In this document: positions 17,250-25,361 of the stretch, piece after piece
How positions within the stretch are numbered: position 1 is the first letter of the stretch
Layout: every line of letters starts with the position of its first letter
DNA from: an uncultured Sinobacteraceae bacterium
Lineage (GTDB): Bacteria; Pseudomonadota; Gammaproteobacteria; Steroidobacterales; Steroidobacteraceae
Length of the DNA: 52,338 nucleotides
Direction of reading: 5' to 3'
Assembly: GCA_937902995.1 (NCBI GenBank)
Contig: CALEKY010000106.1
Coordinates: forward strand, 1-52,338
Notes under the pieces: model-generated
Database searches by the model: none
What the model saw: only the letters and a program-made list of their open reading frames with translations
What the model was told of the DNA's origin: nothing
Translations under genes and position numbers: made by a program

Positions 17250-19735
17250 GAGCGCTGCGCCTGGCCGTTCTCGCACTGGCCCGCGACGGCAAGTCGGGCG
17301 AGCTGCGCGTACTCATGCTGGCGCTGCTCGTTGCGGTATCGGCGTTGACGGCCGTCGGTTTTTTCACGGACCGCGTCAGCCGTGCCGTCGACCAACAAGC
17401 AGGCGAGGTGCTCGCAGCGGATTTGCGTCTGCGATCGAGCAATCCGATCAGCCGCGATTATTTCCGCATGGCCGAGGAAGCCGGTTTGCAGACGGCAGAG
17501 CTCGCGACATTTCCGAGCGTCGTATTCGTCGGCGAGGAAAGTGCGCTCACTGCGATCCGCGCGGTGACCGACAACTATCCCCTGCGCGGCCGCGTTCGTG
17601 TTGCCGACGAGCCTTTCGCCAAGGGCGTGGAGATCGATCGCATCCCAGGCGAGGGCGAAGCGTGGCTCGAGTCGCGCGTGATGGCACAGCTCGGAGCGAA
17701 AGTGGGCGATCGCGTGCGCGTCGGCTCGAAGGAGCTCACGATCTCAAAGGTGCTCGAATACCGTCCCGATCAAGGATCGGCATTCGTCGATCTTGCGCCG
17801 ACGTTGCTGATGCGGCTCGATGAGCTGCCGCAGACCGCGCTCGATCGCACCGGCAGCCGAATCGGCTACGCGGCATTGTTTGCCGGCGATCCGGAAACGA
17901 TCGCAAAGTTCAAGCAGGAGCTCGAAGCGCGCAAAACGCGCAGCGAGCGCATTTCCGATCTGGCCGACGCCAGTCCCCAGATCAGTTCGGCGATCGATCG
18001 CGCCGGACGGTTCCTGAGCTTGTCGGCGCTCGTCACGATCCTGCTCGCGGCCATCGCAGTCGCAATTGCGGCCCGCCGCTATGTCGCTCGACATCTCGAC
18101 ACGGCGGCCTTGATGAAGGCCATGGGCGCACCGCAACGGTTGGTGTTGCAGATCAGCGTGCTGGAGCTTGCGATGCTCGCGGTTGCCGCAGGTGTCATAG
18201 GATCGTTGATCGGCTACGCCGCGCAGGCCGGGATAGCGACGCTGCTTCGCGATCTCGTTCGAGGCGAGCTGCCCCAACCGTCGCTCGCGCCCGCAGCGCT
18301 CGGGCTCACGACTTCCCTGTTGATGCTCGTCGGCTTTGCGCTGCCGCCGCTCCTACAACTTCGGCACGTCCCGCCGGCGCGCGTGTTGCGGCGCAATCTC
18401 GAGCCGCCGCCGCTGAGGTACGTCACGGTGTACGGCACGGCACTCGGTTCGCTCGTGGGACTGCTGTGGTGGCTGTTGCGCGATTTCGAGTTGCTCGTCT
18501 ACGTGATCCTTGCGACGGCCGGCACGTTCGCGGTGCTGTTCGGCGCAGGGTGGTTGCTCGTGCGCGGTTTGACGCACCTGCGCGGCAGCGTCGGCGTAGC
18601 ATGGCGCTACGGCATGGCGAACATCGCACGTCGCGGCCGGGACAGCGTCATTCAGATCATCGCGTTCGGTCTGGGATTGATGGTGCTGTTGTTGCTCGGT
18701 GTCGTGCGACGCGACTTGATGGAAGAGTGGCGTGCGAGCCTGCCTCCCGATGCGCCGAACTATTTCATGATCAACATTCGTGCCGACGAGGCGGAGCCGA
18801 TGCGCGCGTTTTTCGCCGATCGGCAGCTTCCGGTCCCTGATCTCGTGCCGATGGTTCGTGCGCGGCTCGTGGAGATCAACGGCACGAAGGTGAGCGAGCT
18901 GCGACTGCCGACCGATCGCGGCCGCGAGTTCGTCGAACGCGAGGCGAACCTGACGTGGGCGCACGAGCCGCAAGCGAGCAACAGGATCGTTGCAGGACGC
19001 TGGTGGCGCGAAGGCGATGGCGGCGGACCGCGCGTGTCGGTGGAGATCGAGCTGGCACGCAATCTCGGGCTCAAGTTGGGCGATCGACTCACCTACGACG
19101 TCGCGGGCGAGATCGTCACGGCACGCGTGGCGAATTTCCGCGAAGTGCGCTGGGATACGTTCCTACCGAACTTCTTCATGGTGTTCTCGCCCGGCGTGCT
19201 CGACGATGCCGCCGGCACGTACATCACGGCCGTGAACATTCCGGAGGATCGTCGTTCGATGATGATCGACTTCACGCGCAGTTTCCCGGAAGTCACCGCA
19301 ATCGATCTCGAAGCGATCATTACGCAAGTACGCGGCGTGATGGACAAGGCGACGCTTGCGGTTCAATACGTTTTCGGATTCACATTGCTCGCCGGTATCA
19401 CGGTGCTGCTCGCCGCGATTCAGGCTACGCGCGACGAACGTCGCTACGAAAGCGCGATGTTGCGCACGCTCGGAGCAAGCCGCCGTGTCGTTTTCCAAGG
19501 CGTCGCCGCAGAGTTCGCCACGCTCGGCTTGTTATCGGGAACGCTCGCGGCGCTCGGCGCGAGCGCTGCAGGCTATTTCCTCGCGAAACGACTCTTCGAT
19601 CTCGATTACACCTTCGATCCGCTCGTGTGGGCCGTTGGCCTCATTTCGGGCACATTGCTCGTCGGCGTGAGCGGCACGTTGGCGACGCGGTCGGTGGTGA
19701 GTCATCCGCCCATTGCAACTTTACGCGCAGGGTAG
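17246..19735 (+). CDS. ybbP: FtsX-family ABC permease, YbbP-like
   Basis: The membrane subunit partnering the preceding ATPase. From the ATG at 17246 it has 829 residues and the double FtsX architecture: one helix near the N-terminus (LRVLMLALLVAVSALTAVGFF), a large periplasmic domain (about 40-240), three helices of the first FtsX unit (about 255-380), two further helices (about 400-450), a second periplasmic domain, and three C-terminal helices. The TAG stop sits in the loop of a 41-bp palindrome (19714-19754), whose right arm is an inverted copy of the last codons and abuts a heptad array. Confidence 0.93.
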   Translation: MRALRLAVLALARDGKSGELRVLMLALLVAVSALTAVGFFTDRVSRAVDQQAGEVLAADLRLRSSNPISRDYFRMAEEAGLQTAELATFPSVVFVGEESALTAIRAVTDNYPLRGRVRVADEPFAKGVEIDRIPGEGEAWLESRVMAQLGAKVGDRVRVGSKELTISKVLEYRPDQGSAFVDLAPTLLMRLDELPQTALDRTGSRIGYAALFAGDPETIAKFKQELEARKTRSERISDLADASPQISSAIDRAGRFLSLSALVTILLAAIAVAIAARRYVARHLDTAALMKAMGAPQRLVLQISVLELAMLAVAAGVIGSLIGYAAQAGIATLLRDLVRGELPQPSLAPAALGLTTSLLMLVGFALPPLLQLRHVPPARVLRRNLEPPPLRYVTVYGTALGSLVGLLWWLLRDFELLVYVILATAGTFAVLFGAGWLLVRGLTHLRGSVGVAWRYGMANIARRGRDSVIQIIAFGLGLMVLLLLGVVRRDLMEEWRASLPPDAPNYFMINIRADEAEPMRAFFADRQLPVPDLVPMVRARLVEINGTKVSELRLPTDRGREFVEREANLTWAHEPQASNRIVAGRWWREGDGGGPRVSVEIELARNLGLKLGDRLTYDVAGEIVTARVANFREVRWDTFLPNFFMVFSPGVLDDAAGTYITAVNIPEDRRSMMIDFTRSFPEVTAIDLEAIITQVRGVMDKATLAVQYVFGFTLLAGITVLLAAIQATRDERRYESAMLRTLGASRRVVFQGVAAEFATLGLLSGTLAALGASAAGYFLAKRLFDLDYTFDPLVWAVGLISGTLLVGVSGTLATRSVVSHPPIATLRAG

Positions 19736-19754
19736 CCCGGCGCGTAAAGTTGCA
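19714..19754. repeat. Perfect palindrome spanning the ybbP stop codon
   Basis: 15-bp arms (19714-19728 and 19740-19754) flank a GGG-TAG-CCC core, with one mismatch between arm and core. The left arm is coding (codons for A-T-L-R-A), the loop is the TAG stop, and the right arm repeats the coding bases in inverted orientation. The next base begins the GGCTGAA array. There is no T-tract. Confidence 0.85.
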
Positions 19755-19881
19755 GGCTGAAGGCTGAAGCGCGCGTTCGCCCGTCTCGCTGTCAACCGTC
19801 CACAGTCAACTATTAGCTCTTGCCAGAGCTCAGCGCGCTCGCTATTGCCTGTAGCCTCGAGCCCCAGGCCCCGCGCCCCAC
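19755..19881. repeat. Heptad element 4 with three heptamer types
   Basis: Two GGCTGAA units (19755-19768) are followed by three GTCAACC/GTCCACA/GTCAACT units (19791-19811) and five in-phase units (19847-19881) that change gradually from GCCTGTA through GCCTCGA to GCCCCAG, GCCCCGC and GCCCCAC. The element fills the gap between the converging ybbP and the minus-strand gene at 19891. Confidence 0.8.
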
Positions 19882-19890
19882 GTCCTTTCT

Positions 19891-20679
19891 TCACTGCAGC
19901 CCTAACATCGCCCACCCGATCTCTTCCGTCTGTCCGCGCCAGTTGTAGCCGTCGAATCGCAGCAAGTAATTCCCTGGACCGAACGCCGAAGAATTGAGCG
20001 CAAGACGTAGCTCTTTGTTCGAATCGCGCGAGATGCGCCGGATCTGCATCACACGCGTGCCGTCCGCTTTGTCGATCGTGATCTGAAATGTGGTGTAGCG
20101 GCCCTCGGTCACGTCGACGTGCAGATCCATGAATTGCGGTGGGTTCGGCCAACCGATCGACACCGTGGGGGAGGAAGGTTTATTGCGGCTCAGTTTCAGA
20201 CGATAGGTCTGTACGCTGCCGGGCGCCTGCATCTGCAAGGACTGGCTTTGGCGTTTCACATCGTCCAGCTCGTTCGCAAGCTTTCCTGCTTGCACGGCAT
20301 ACGCAATCAGTCCCGCGATGGCTGCAATGAGCGCGAAGATGAGCCCGAATACGACGAAGCGGTTTGCGCCGCCGGCAACGACCCGACCGGCCGACGGTTC
20401 GGGCTCCTCGTCGTCTTCATCGTCGTCGAAGCCTTCTTCGGCTGCCCGCAACGCCGCATGGGTGGTGCTCGACGGAATCGCCGGAAAGATGCCTGTTTCG
20501 CTGTCCTCGAGCGGCCGGCGCGAAAGCCGCGCTTTGAGCCGCACGGGTATCGGCAAGCTGTTCAAGAACTGCGGATGCTCGAGGCAGTACTTTTCGAACT
20601 CGCGGGCCTCTCGCACCGTGAGCTCGCCGGCCAGGTAGCGATCGACGATGTGTTCGCGTTCGATGTAATTGCGATCCAT
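19891..20679 (-). CDS. Single-pass membrane protein, anti-sigma-like layout, function unknown
   Basis: A 262-residue protein from the ATG at 20679. The N-terminal ~35 residues (REHIVDRYLAGELTVREARE, then FEKYCLEHPQF) resemble the helical N-terminus of anti-sigma/zf-HC2-like proteins but carry no Cys/His zinc set. A charged, disordered stretch (FDDDEDDEEPEPS) precedes one membrane helix (VVFGLIFALIAAIAGLIAYAV), then a periplasmic beta-rich domain (about 150-262, e.g. SIGWPNPPQFMDLHVDV and NYLLRFDGYNWRG). This layout suggests an inner-membrane regulator or sensor. No sigma-factor gene is adjacent. I do not recognise a named family. Confidence 0.7.
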   Translation of the reverse strand: MDRNYIEREHIVDRYLAGELTVREAREFEKYCLEHPQFLNSLPIPVRLKARLSRRPLEDSETGIFPAIPSSTTHAALRAAEEGFDDDEDDEEPEPSAGRVVAGGANRFVVFGLIFALIAAIAGLIAYAVQAGKLANELDDVKRQSQSLQMQAPGSVQTYRLKLSRNKPSSPTVSIGWPNPPQFMDLHVDVTEGRYTTFQITIDKADGTRVMQIRRISRDSNKELRLALNSSAFGPGNYLLRFDGYNWRGQTEEIGWAMLGLQ

Positions 20680-20772
20680 TTCAAGACTGCCTGAGAGTTG
20701 CAAACTCAACGATCACCGGCATGTCCAGTCAAGCCGCCCGAGGGGAAAAGCGGAGGCACGCGCGAAGCCTCA

Positions 20773-21309
20773 TCAGGGCTGCTCTTGCACACAGCTGGTG
20801 CACTTCGGCCAATAAGGCTTGGCCATCAGGTCGAGTGTGGCGCGGTTGCCTTTCGCGAAGAACTCGCGCATGGCCTGCGATTCGGAATCGTCCGAGTAAC
20901 CAAGACCGACGATGCGCACCCGGGTCATGGTCCCGGCGGGCTCGAGATAGATGACCGTCCAGGTGCCTTGCATGGCGTTCTTGAACGGAAAATCCGCGGG
21001 CGCGCGCTTGATGCGCAGCGCCAGCATCCGCCCCGGATCGTAAGCCAGGATTTCGTTCTCGATCGTATTGGGATCGCCGAGGCTTCCCTTCGGATCGTAG
21101 TGCGTGCGAATGTAGCCGCCGATGCGCAGGTCCACCTCCGCATGGGCGACCCCGGTGGCCTTGAACCCCTCGGAAGTCGTGAACAGCCGCCAGACTTCCT
21201 CGACCGGCGCGTTGATGAACCCCTCTGTTACCAGCGGTTCGGCATGCCCGATCCCACTGACCATAAGGCAGAACAGGGATGCGGCAAGAAAAGGCAGAGA
21301 TCTCGTCAT
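20773..21309 (-). CDS. Exported SRPBCC (AHSA1-like) domain protein
   Basis: A 178-residue protein with a signal peptide (MTRSLPFLAASLFCLMVSGIG then HAEP, cleavage after HA) followed by an SRPBCC/START-type helix-grip fold: VTEGFINAPVEEVWRLFTTS at its start, GGYIRTHYDPKG in the middle, and a C-terminal long helix (SQAMREFFAKGNRATLDLM). Proteins of this fold bind hydrophobic ligands; most AHSA1-like members are cytosolic, so an exported one is somewhat unusual. Two Cys (CTSC) lie near the C-terminus and could form a disulphide. The ligand is unknown. It is followed on the same strand by the membrane protein at 19.9 kb. Confidence 0.8.
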   Translation of the reverse strand: MTRSLPFLAASLFCLMVSGIGHAEPLVTEGFINAPVEEVWRLFTTSEGFKATGVAHAEVDLRIGGYIRTHYDPKGSLGDPNTIENEILAYDPGRMLALRIKRAPADFPFKNAMQGTWTVIYLEPAGTMTRVRIVGLGYSDDSESQAMREFFAKGNRATLDLMAKPYWPKCTSCVQEQP

Positions 21310-21434
21310 AGGCGATCCCCGGCGAAATGTGCTCCAAGACGCATTATTGTTGCAGACCTATGGCCGATACTGACAGGCTACTGCATCGGCTTTCATTACC
21401 GGATCTCTTCGCACATCAGGGATTGTAGGCGCTC

Positions 21435-22622
21435 ATGATCCTCACGCTGGAAGTAATGGGCGAGCAGGCCGAAGTTCTGGGCCCTGCGAGGCGCAAGGTC
21501 TTCGATTCCATCGGCGGGACGATCGGTCGGTTGCCGGACAACGATTGGGTCTTCCCCGACCCCTACGTCTCCGGTCGTCACGCTCTGATCCGATATCTCA
21601 ACGGTAAGTTCTTCGTGGAAGACACGAGCACGAACGGTGTGTTCGTGAACTCGCCCGATAATCGTATCCCGCGTACCCAGGCCTATCAGCTCAAGGATGG
21701 CGATCGACTCTACATCGATACGTATTGCATTCAGGTGCGGATCGAAAAGCCGCGTCGCGACGCTGCGCAAGCGAACGATCCGCTCGATCTGCTGAAGGCC
21801 CATGCGTTCGGCGGACACGTCGACAAGACCGTCGCGATGCTGGACAGGGAAGAGGACCGCACGGCGAGTCTTCGAGCCGAACCGGACGAATCGCGCACCG
21901 AATGGTTCGAGGACGAGGCCGAGTCGACCGCGACTGTTGCTCAGGTCAACGAACGCCCGGTCGTTCGCACGCATGCCGCACCGCAAGCGAAACCGGCGCC
22001 CACTCGTCCGGCGCCGCATGCGCAGAGCGACGAGCCGCTGCAAGCGCTACTGGCTGCAGCCGGTATCGAAGCTGTCGAGCCTTCGGTCGAATTGGCTCAG
22101 ACGTTGGGTGAAGTCTTGCGCACGTCGCTCGAAGGGATCATGGAGGCGCTGCGCGCACGCGAGCGAGTGAAGGACGACTTACGGCTGCCCGGCACGGCAT
22201 TCAAGCCGCAGCACAACAATCCATTGAAGTTCTCCGCGAACGTCGAGGACGCGTTCCACAACCTGCTGGTCAAACGCAACCCGGCATATCTCTCCCCGCC
22301 GGCTGCATTCGATGAGGCCCTGCGCGATCTGCGCGATCACCAGGCGGCCGTCGTCGCGGCGATGCGCGTTGCGTTCGAAGCCGTGCTGGCGCAATTCGAT
22401 CCCGCGCGCTTGCAGCAGGAATTCGATCGCCAAATGAAGAAGGGTTCCATCCTCGGCGTACCTGCGAAGCTCCGTTACTGGGATCTGTACCGGGACAAAT
22501 ACACCGAGATGACGCAGAACGCGGATGCCAGCTTCCGCGCGTTGTTCGTCGAAGAATTCGGAAGGGCGTACGAAGATCAGCTGCAGCGCCTGCAAGCGCT
22601 AGCGCGCAATCGCCAGAAATAG
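21435..22622 (+). CDS. tagH: FHA-domain protein of the type VI secretion TagH/Fha family
   Basis: In T6SS systems TagH/Fha binds phosphothreonine through its FHA domain and transmits PpkA/PppA signalling to the secretion apparatus. The 395-residue protein has an N-terminal FHA domain with the key residues intact (GR at 31-32, SGRH at 46-49, TN at 66-67), a variable linker (about 100-205), and the C-terminal domain specific to T6SS FHA proteins (NNPLKFSANVEDAFHNLL, then the RDLRDHQAAVVAAMR helix and AKLRYWDLYRDKYTEM). No T6SS structural gene (tssB, tssC, tssK, vgrG and so on) is in the window. A PP2C phosphatase follows, so the pair may form a separate phospho-switch. Confidence 0.85.
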   Translation: MILTLEVMGEQAEVLGPARRKVFDSIGGTIGRLPDNDWVFPDPYVSGRHALIRYLNGKFFVEDTSTNGVFVNSPDNRIPRTQAYQLKDGDRLYIDTYCIQVRIEKPRRDAAQANDPLDLLKAHAFGGHVDKTVAMLDREEDRTASLRAEPDESRTEWFEDEAESTATVAQVNERPVVRTHAAPQAKPAPTRPAPHAQSDEPLQALLAAAGIEAVEPSVELAQTLGEVLRTSLEGIMEALRARERVKDDLRLPGTAFKPQHNNPLKFSANVEDAFHNLLVKRNPAYLSPPAAFDEALRDLRDHQAAVVAAMRVAFEAVLAQFDPARLQQEFDRQMKKGSILGVPAKLRYWDLYRDKYTEMTQNADASFRALFVEEFGRAYEDQLQRLQALARNRQK

Positions 22623-22670
22623 GCCGTGTGCCGCCGTAGGGCAGGCACGCGATGCGGAAGGGAGATACAC

Positions 22671-23429
22671 GTGTTCGAAGACACGGTGGTGGAAGCCGAC
22701 ATCCATCCTGTTTATACGTCGGCCGGGCTCACCGATACGGGGCGTGTGCGGCCGACGAACCAGGACGCCTTCGTCGATCGTAGCGATGCGTGCGTGTGGG
22801 CCGTTGCCGATGGCATGGGCGGGCATCGCGACGGCGATGTCGCAAGTCGCATGGTGTGCGATGCACTGAGCTCGTTCGAGATACGCGGCAAGCTCGACGA
22901 CGCGCTCGAACACTTGCAGGAGCGCATGAGCGAGGTGAACGCAAAGCTCTATGCAGCCGCGGTGCGGCCGGTCGATCCGGTCTTCAGCGGCAGCACCGTT
23001 GTCATCATGATCGCCCAGCGAACTTCCTGTGCGTTCTTGTGGGCCGGCGACAGCCGCGCCTATCGCCTGCGCGACGGCCAGCTCGTGCAGCTCACGACCG
23101 ATCACACCTGGGCGTCCGAGTTGCAAATCGAAGGAGCGCTCAGCGATGACGCCGACCATGCCATTACTCGCGCAGTCGGCGGCGAACAAACGCTCGAGCT
23201 TGCGATCCGGCGCGAACGCGTGAGGCTTGGAGACCGGTATTTGTTGTGCTCGGACGGACTCACGCGCGAATTGTCGGGCGAACGAATCGCCGAGATCCTC
23301 GGACGCGGCGCAGTGAACGAAAGCGCCAGGGCGCTGATCGATGCCACGCTGGCCGCCGGTGCGCGCGACAACGTCACCGTCGTCGTGATCGATGCCGGCG
23401 ATCAAGCGGATGGCGATGCAGCCGACTGA
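22671..23429 (+). CDS. PP2C-type Ser/Thr protein phosphatase, PppA-like
   Basis: A soluble metal-dependent phosphatase of 252 residues. PP2C motifs are complete: TGRVRPTNQDAF, VADGMGGHRDGDVAS (metal Asp and Gly), WAGDSRAYRLRDG, HAITRAVGG, CSDGLTRELS, and ARDNVTVVVID near the end. The start chosen is a GTG at 22671 with a strong GGAAGGGAG upstream; an earlier GTG at 22626 has no such site. It lies 48 bases after tagH on the same strand, matching the FHA/phosphatase pairing in T6SS threonine-phosphorylation pathways, where PppA reverses phosphorylation of Fha. No PpkA-like kinase is seen in the window. Confidence 0.88.
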   Translation: MFEDTVVEADIHPVYTSAGLTDTGRVRPTNQDAFVDRSDACVWAVADGMGGHRDGDVASRMVCDALSSFEIRGKLDDALEHLQERMSEVNAKLYAAAVRPVDPVFSGSTVVIMIAQRTSCAFLWAGDSRAYRLRDGQLVQLTTDHTWASELQIEGALSDDADHAITRAVGGEQTLELAIRRERVRLGDRYLLCSDGLTRELSGERIAEILGRGAVNESARALIDATLAAGARDNVTVVVIDAGDQADGDAAD

Positions 23430-23481
23430 TCGTCGAATTCCGTGACAGTTGGCGCAGTGAACACGCGATCCCCTTAGGCCG

Positions 23482-25344
23482 ATGACTGCAGAGCCGCAAC
23501 CTGTCGAGTCCATGGCACGACCCGGCGCTCGGTGGGTCGTGGCCTATGCTTGGGGAGTCGCAATCGTCGCGCATGTCGTGGCTATTTCGATCGTCACGCC
23601 TGCGGCGGCGATCTGGATCAACGACCTGACCTGGACCTTCGCCTCGTTCATTGCCCTTCTGCTGTGTGCGAAGACGGCCAAGCGCGTTTCGGCGTCGGCA
23701 CGCAAGGGATGGCGGTGGATTGCGCTCGGCTGCGCAAGCTGGTTCGTCGGCCAGCTCTTTTGGGATGTCCAGCAACTCGTGCTCGGGCAGCCGGTGACGT
23801 TTCCGAACGTCGCGCAGCTCTTCTACGCATTGTTTGCCGTGTGTCTCATTGCCGGCATCTTGAACCTGCCCGAAGTGCGCGGCACCGAACCGCTCGCGCC
23901 GAAACACTTGGGCAATGTCGGGCTGGTCGTGTGCTGTTTGGCTGCAACCGGCGTCTTGGGACTGCTGGAACCGGTGTCGAGCACCGCCGCCTCCGGCGCC
24001 GTGGTCTTCGTCGGCGCCGTGCACAGCGGGCTACTGGCCGGCACGTTTCTCGTCGCGTTGTTCGCGCTGTGCACCTATCGCTGGAATCGGGTTTGGACCT
24101 CGATGCTGCTGATCGTCGCGGGCGCGGGCGTGTATTCGCTGACGAACCTGATTTATTCGTACTCGGTTCTGACCGAGAGCTACTCTCCGAACGGTCCGGT
24201 CAATGCAAGCTGGACCGTCGTCTTCTGTTTCCTGAGTTGCGCGGCGCACGAGCGCCTTTGGCTGGATGCGCATCCGAGCGTCGAGATGCCGCATCGCATG
24301 CTCGCGCGCGAGCGCTGGCTCGAAGCGGTGATCCCTGCGTTGCTGATCGCCGTCATGGTCATCGTCGTGCTGATTACGGCCCCGCACGCCTCTCCCCGCA
24401 CGCTCGGGATCGCTGCCGTGCTCTTCATCCTGTTTGCCGTGATTCTGGGCGTTCGAGAAGCATGGATTCACGATGAAGCGCAACGTCTGAACGAAGAACT
24501 GATTCGTGCCAACCGGCAGCTCGCGGTCGCGAACGCAGAGCTGCAAGCAAGCGAAAGCCGGTATCGCGAGCTCAATGTGCAGCTCGAGCGGCGCGTTGCT
24601 CAGCGAACGACCGAGCTCGGACGGGCTTACGGCGAGCTGGAAAGTTTCGCTTACGCAGTTGCGCACGACTTGAAAGCGCCGCTGCGTACGATCAACGGTT
24701 TCGCACACATGCTTCGCGAGCACTTGGGACCGGGCGCCCCGCCGGACATCCAGCGATACATCGAGCGCATCGGTAAAGGCGCGCTGACGATGGCCGAGCT
24801 GATCGACGACTTGCTCGCCTATTCGCACATGGAGCGCAGGCAGCTCAGCGTCACCGCGGTGGACTTGCAGGCAGCGGTCAAGGCCGCGCTCGCGCACTAC
24901 GCCGACGAGATCCAGCGGCGCAGCGTTCATGTACAAGTCGATGTCGAGCCCTTGACGTTGAAGGTCGATGCCGAGGGGCTCATGCTCGTGCTGCGCAATC
25001 TCATCGAGAACGCGCTCAAGTATTCGCGCGCGATCCCCGATGCTCGCTTGCGCGTGTATGCCAGACGCAGCGGCGAAACGGTCGTGCTCGAAATCGAGGA
25101 CAATGGGATCGGCTTCGACATGGCCCATCACGAACAGATCTTCAAAATCTTTCATCGTCTGCATCGCGATGAGCGCTATCCCGGGACCGGCATCGGGCTT
25201 GCGCTCGTACGCAAGGCGGTGCAACGCATGCGCGGACGCGTGTGGGCGGACAGCGCACCGGGTCAGGGGGCGAGATTCTTCGTCGAGCTGCCGCTGGCGG
25301 AAAACGCAGAGCTTCGGGCACCGGATCTCGCGCAGGTCGATTGA
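23482..25344 (+). CDS. Membrane histidine kinase with multi-helix sensor
   Basis: A 620-residue inner-membrane sensor kinase. About nine to ten membrane helices fill residues 15-325, with no recognisable periplasmic domain, so it probably senses within or at the membrane. A coiled coil (about 335-390) leads to the HisKA domain with phospho-acceptor H395 in FAYAVAHDLKAPLRTINGF, a form shared with phytochrome-like kinases. The ATPase domain has the N box (NLIENALKYSR), G1 (EDNGIGFDM) and G2 (GTGIGLALVRKAV). No receiver domain or cognate regulator gene is adjacent, so the partner is unknown. It lies 52 bases after the phosphatase gene and may be co-transcribed with tagH. Confidence 0.88.
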   Translation: MTAEPQPVESMARPGARWVVAYAWGVAIVAHVVAISIVTPAAAIWINDLTWTFASFIALLLCAKTAKRVSASARKGWRWIALGCASWFVGQLFWDVQQLVLGQPVTFPNVAQLFYALFAVCLIAGILNLPEVRGTEPLAPKHLGNVGLVVCCLAATGVLGLLEPVSSTAASGAVVFVGAVHSGLLAGTFLVALFALCTYRWNRVWTSMLLIVAGAGVYSLTNLIYSYSVLTESYSPNGPVNASWTVVFCFLSCAAHERLWLDAHPSVEMPHRMLARERWLEAVIPALLIAVMVIVVLITAPHASPRTLGIAAVLFILFAVILGVREAWIHDEAQRLNEELIRANRQLAVANAELQASESRYRELNVQLERRVAQRTTELGRAYGELESFAYAVAHDLKAPLRTINGFAHMLREHLGPGAPPDIQRYIERIGKGALTMAELIDDLLAYSHMERRQLSVTAVDLQAAVKAALAHYADEIQRRSVHVQVDVEPLTLKVDAEGLMLVLRNLIENALKYSRAIPDARLRVYARRSGETVVLEIEDNGIGFDMAHHEQIFKIFHRLHRDERYPGTGIGLALVRKAVQRMRGRVWADSAPGQGARFFVELPLAENAELRAPDLAQVD

Positions 25345-25361
25345 GCGCTGCGCCCGCTCAG

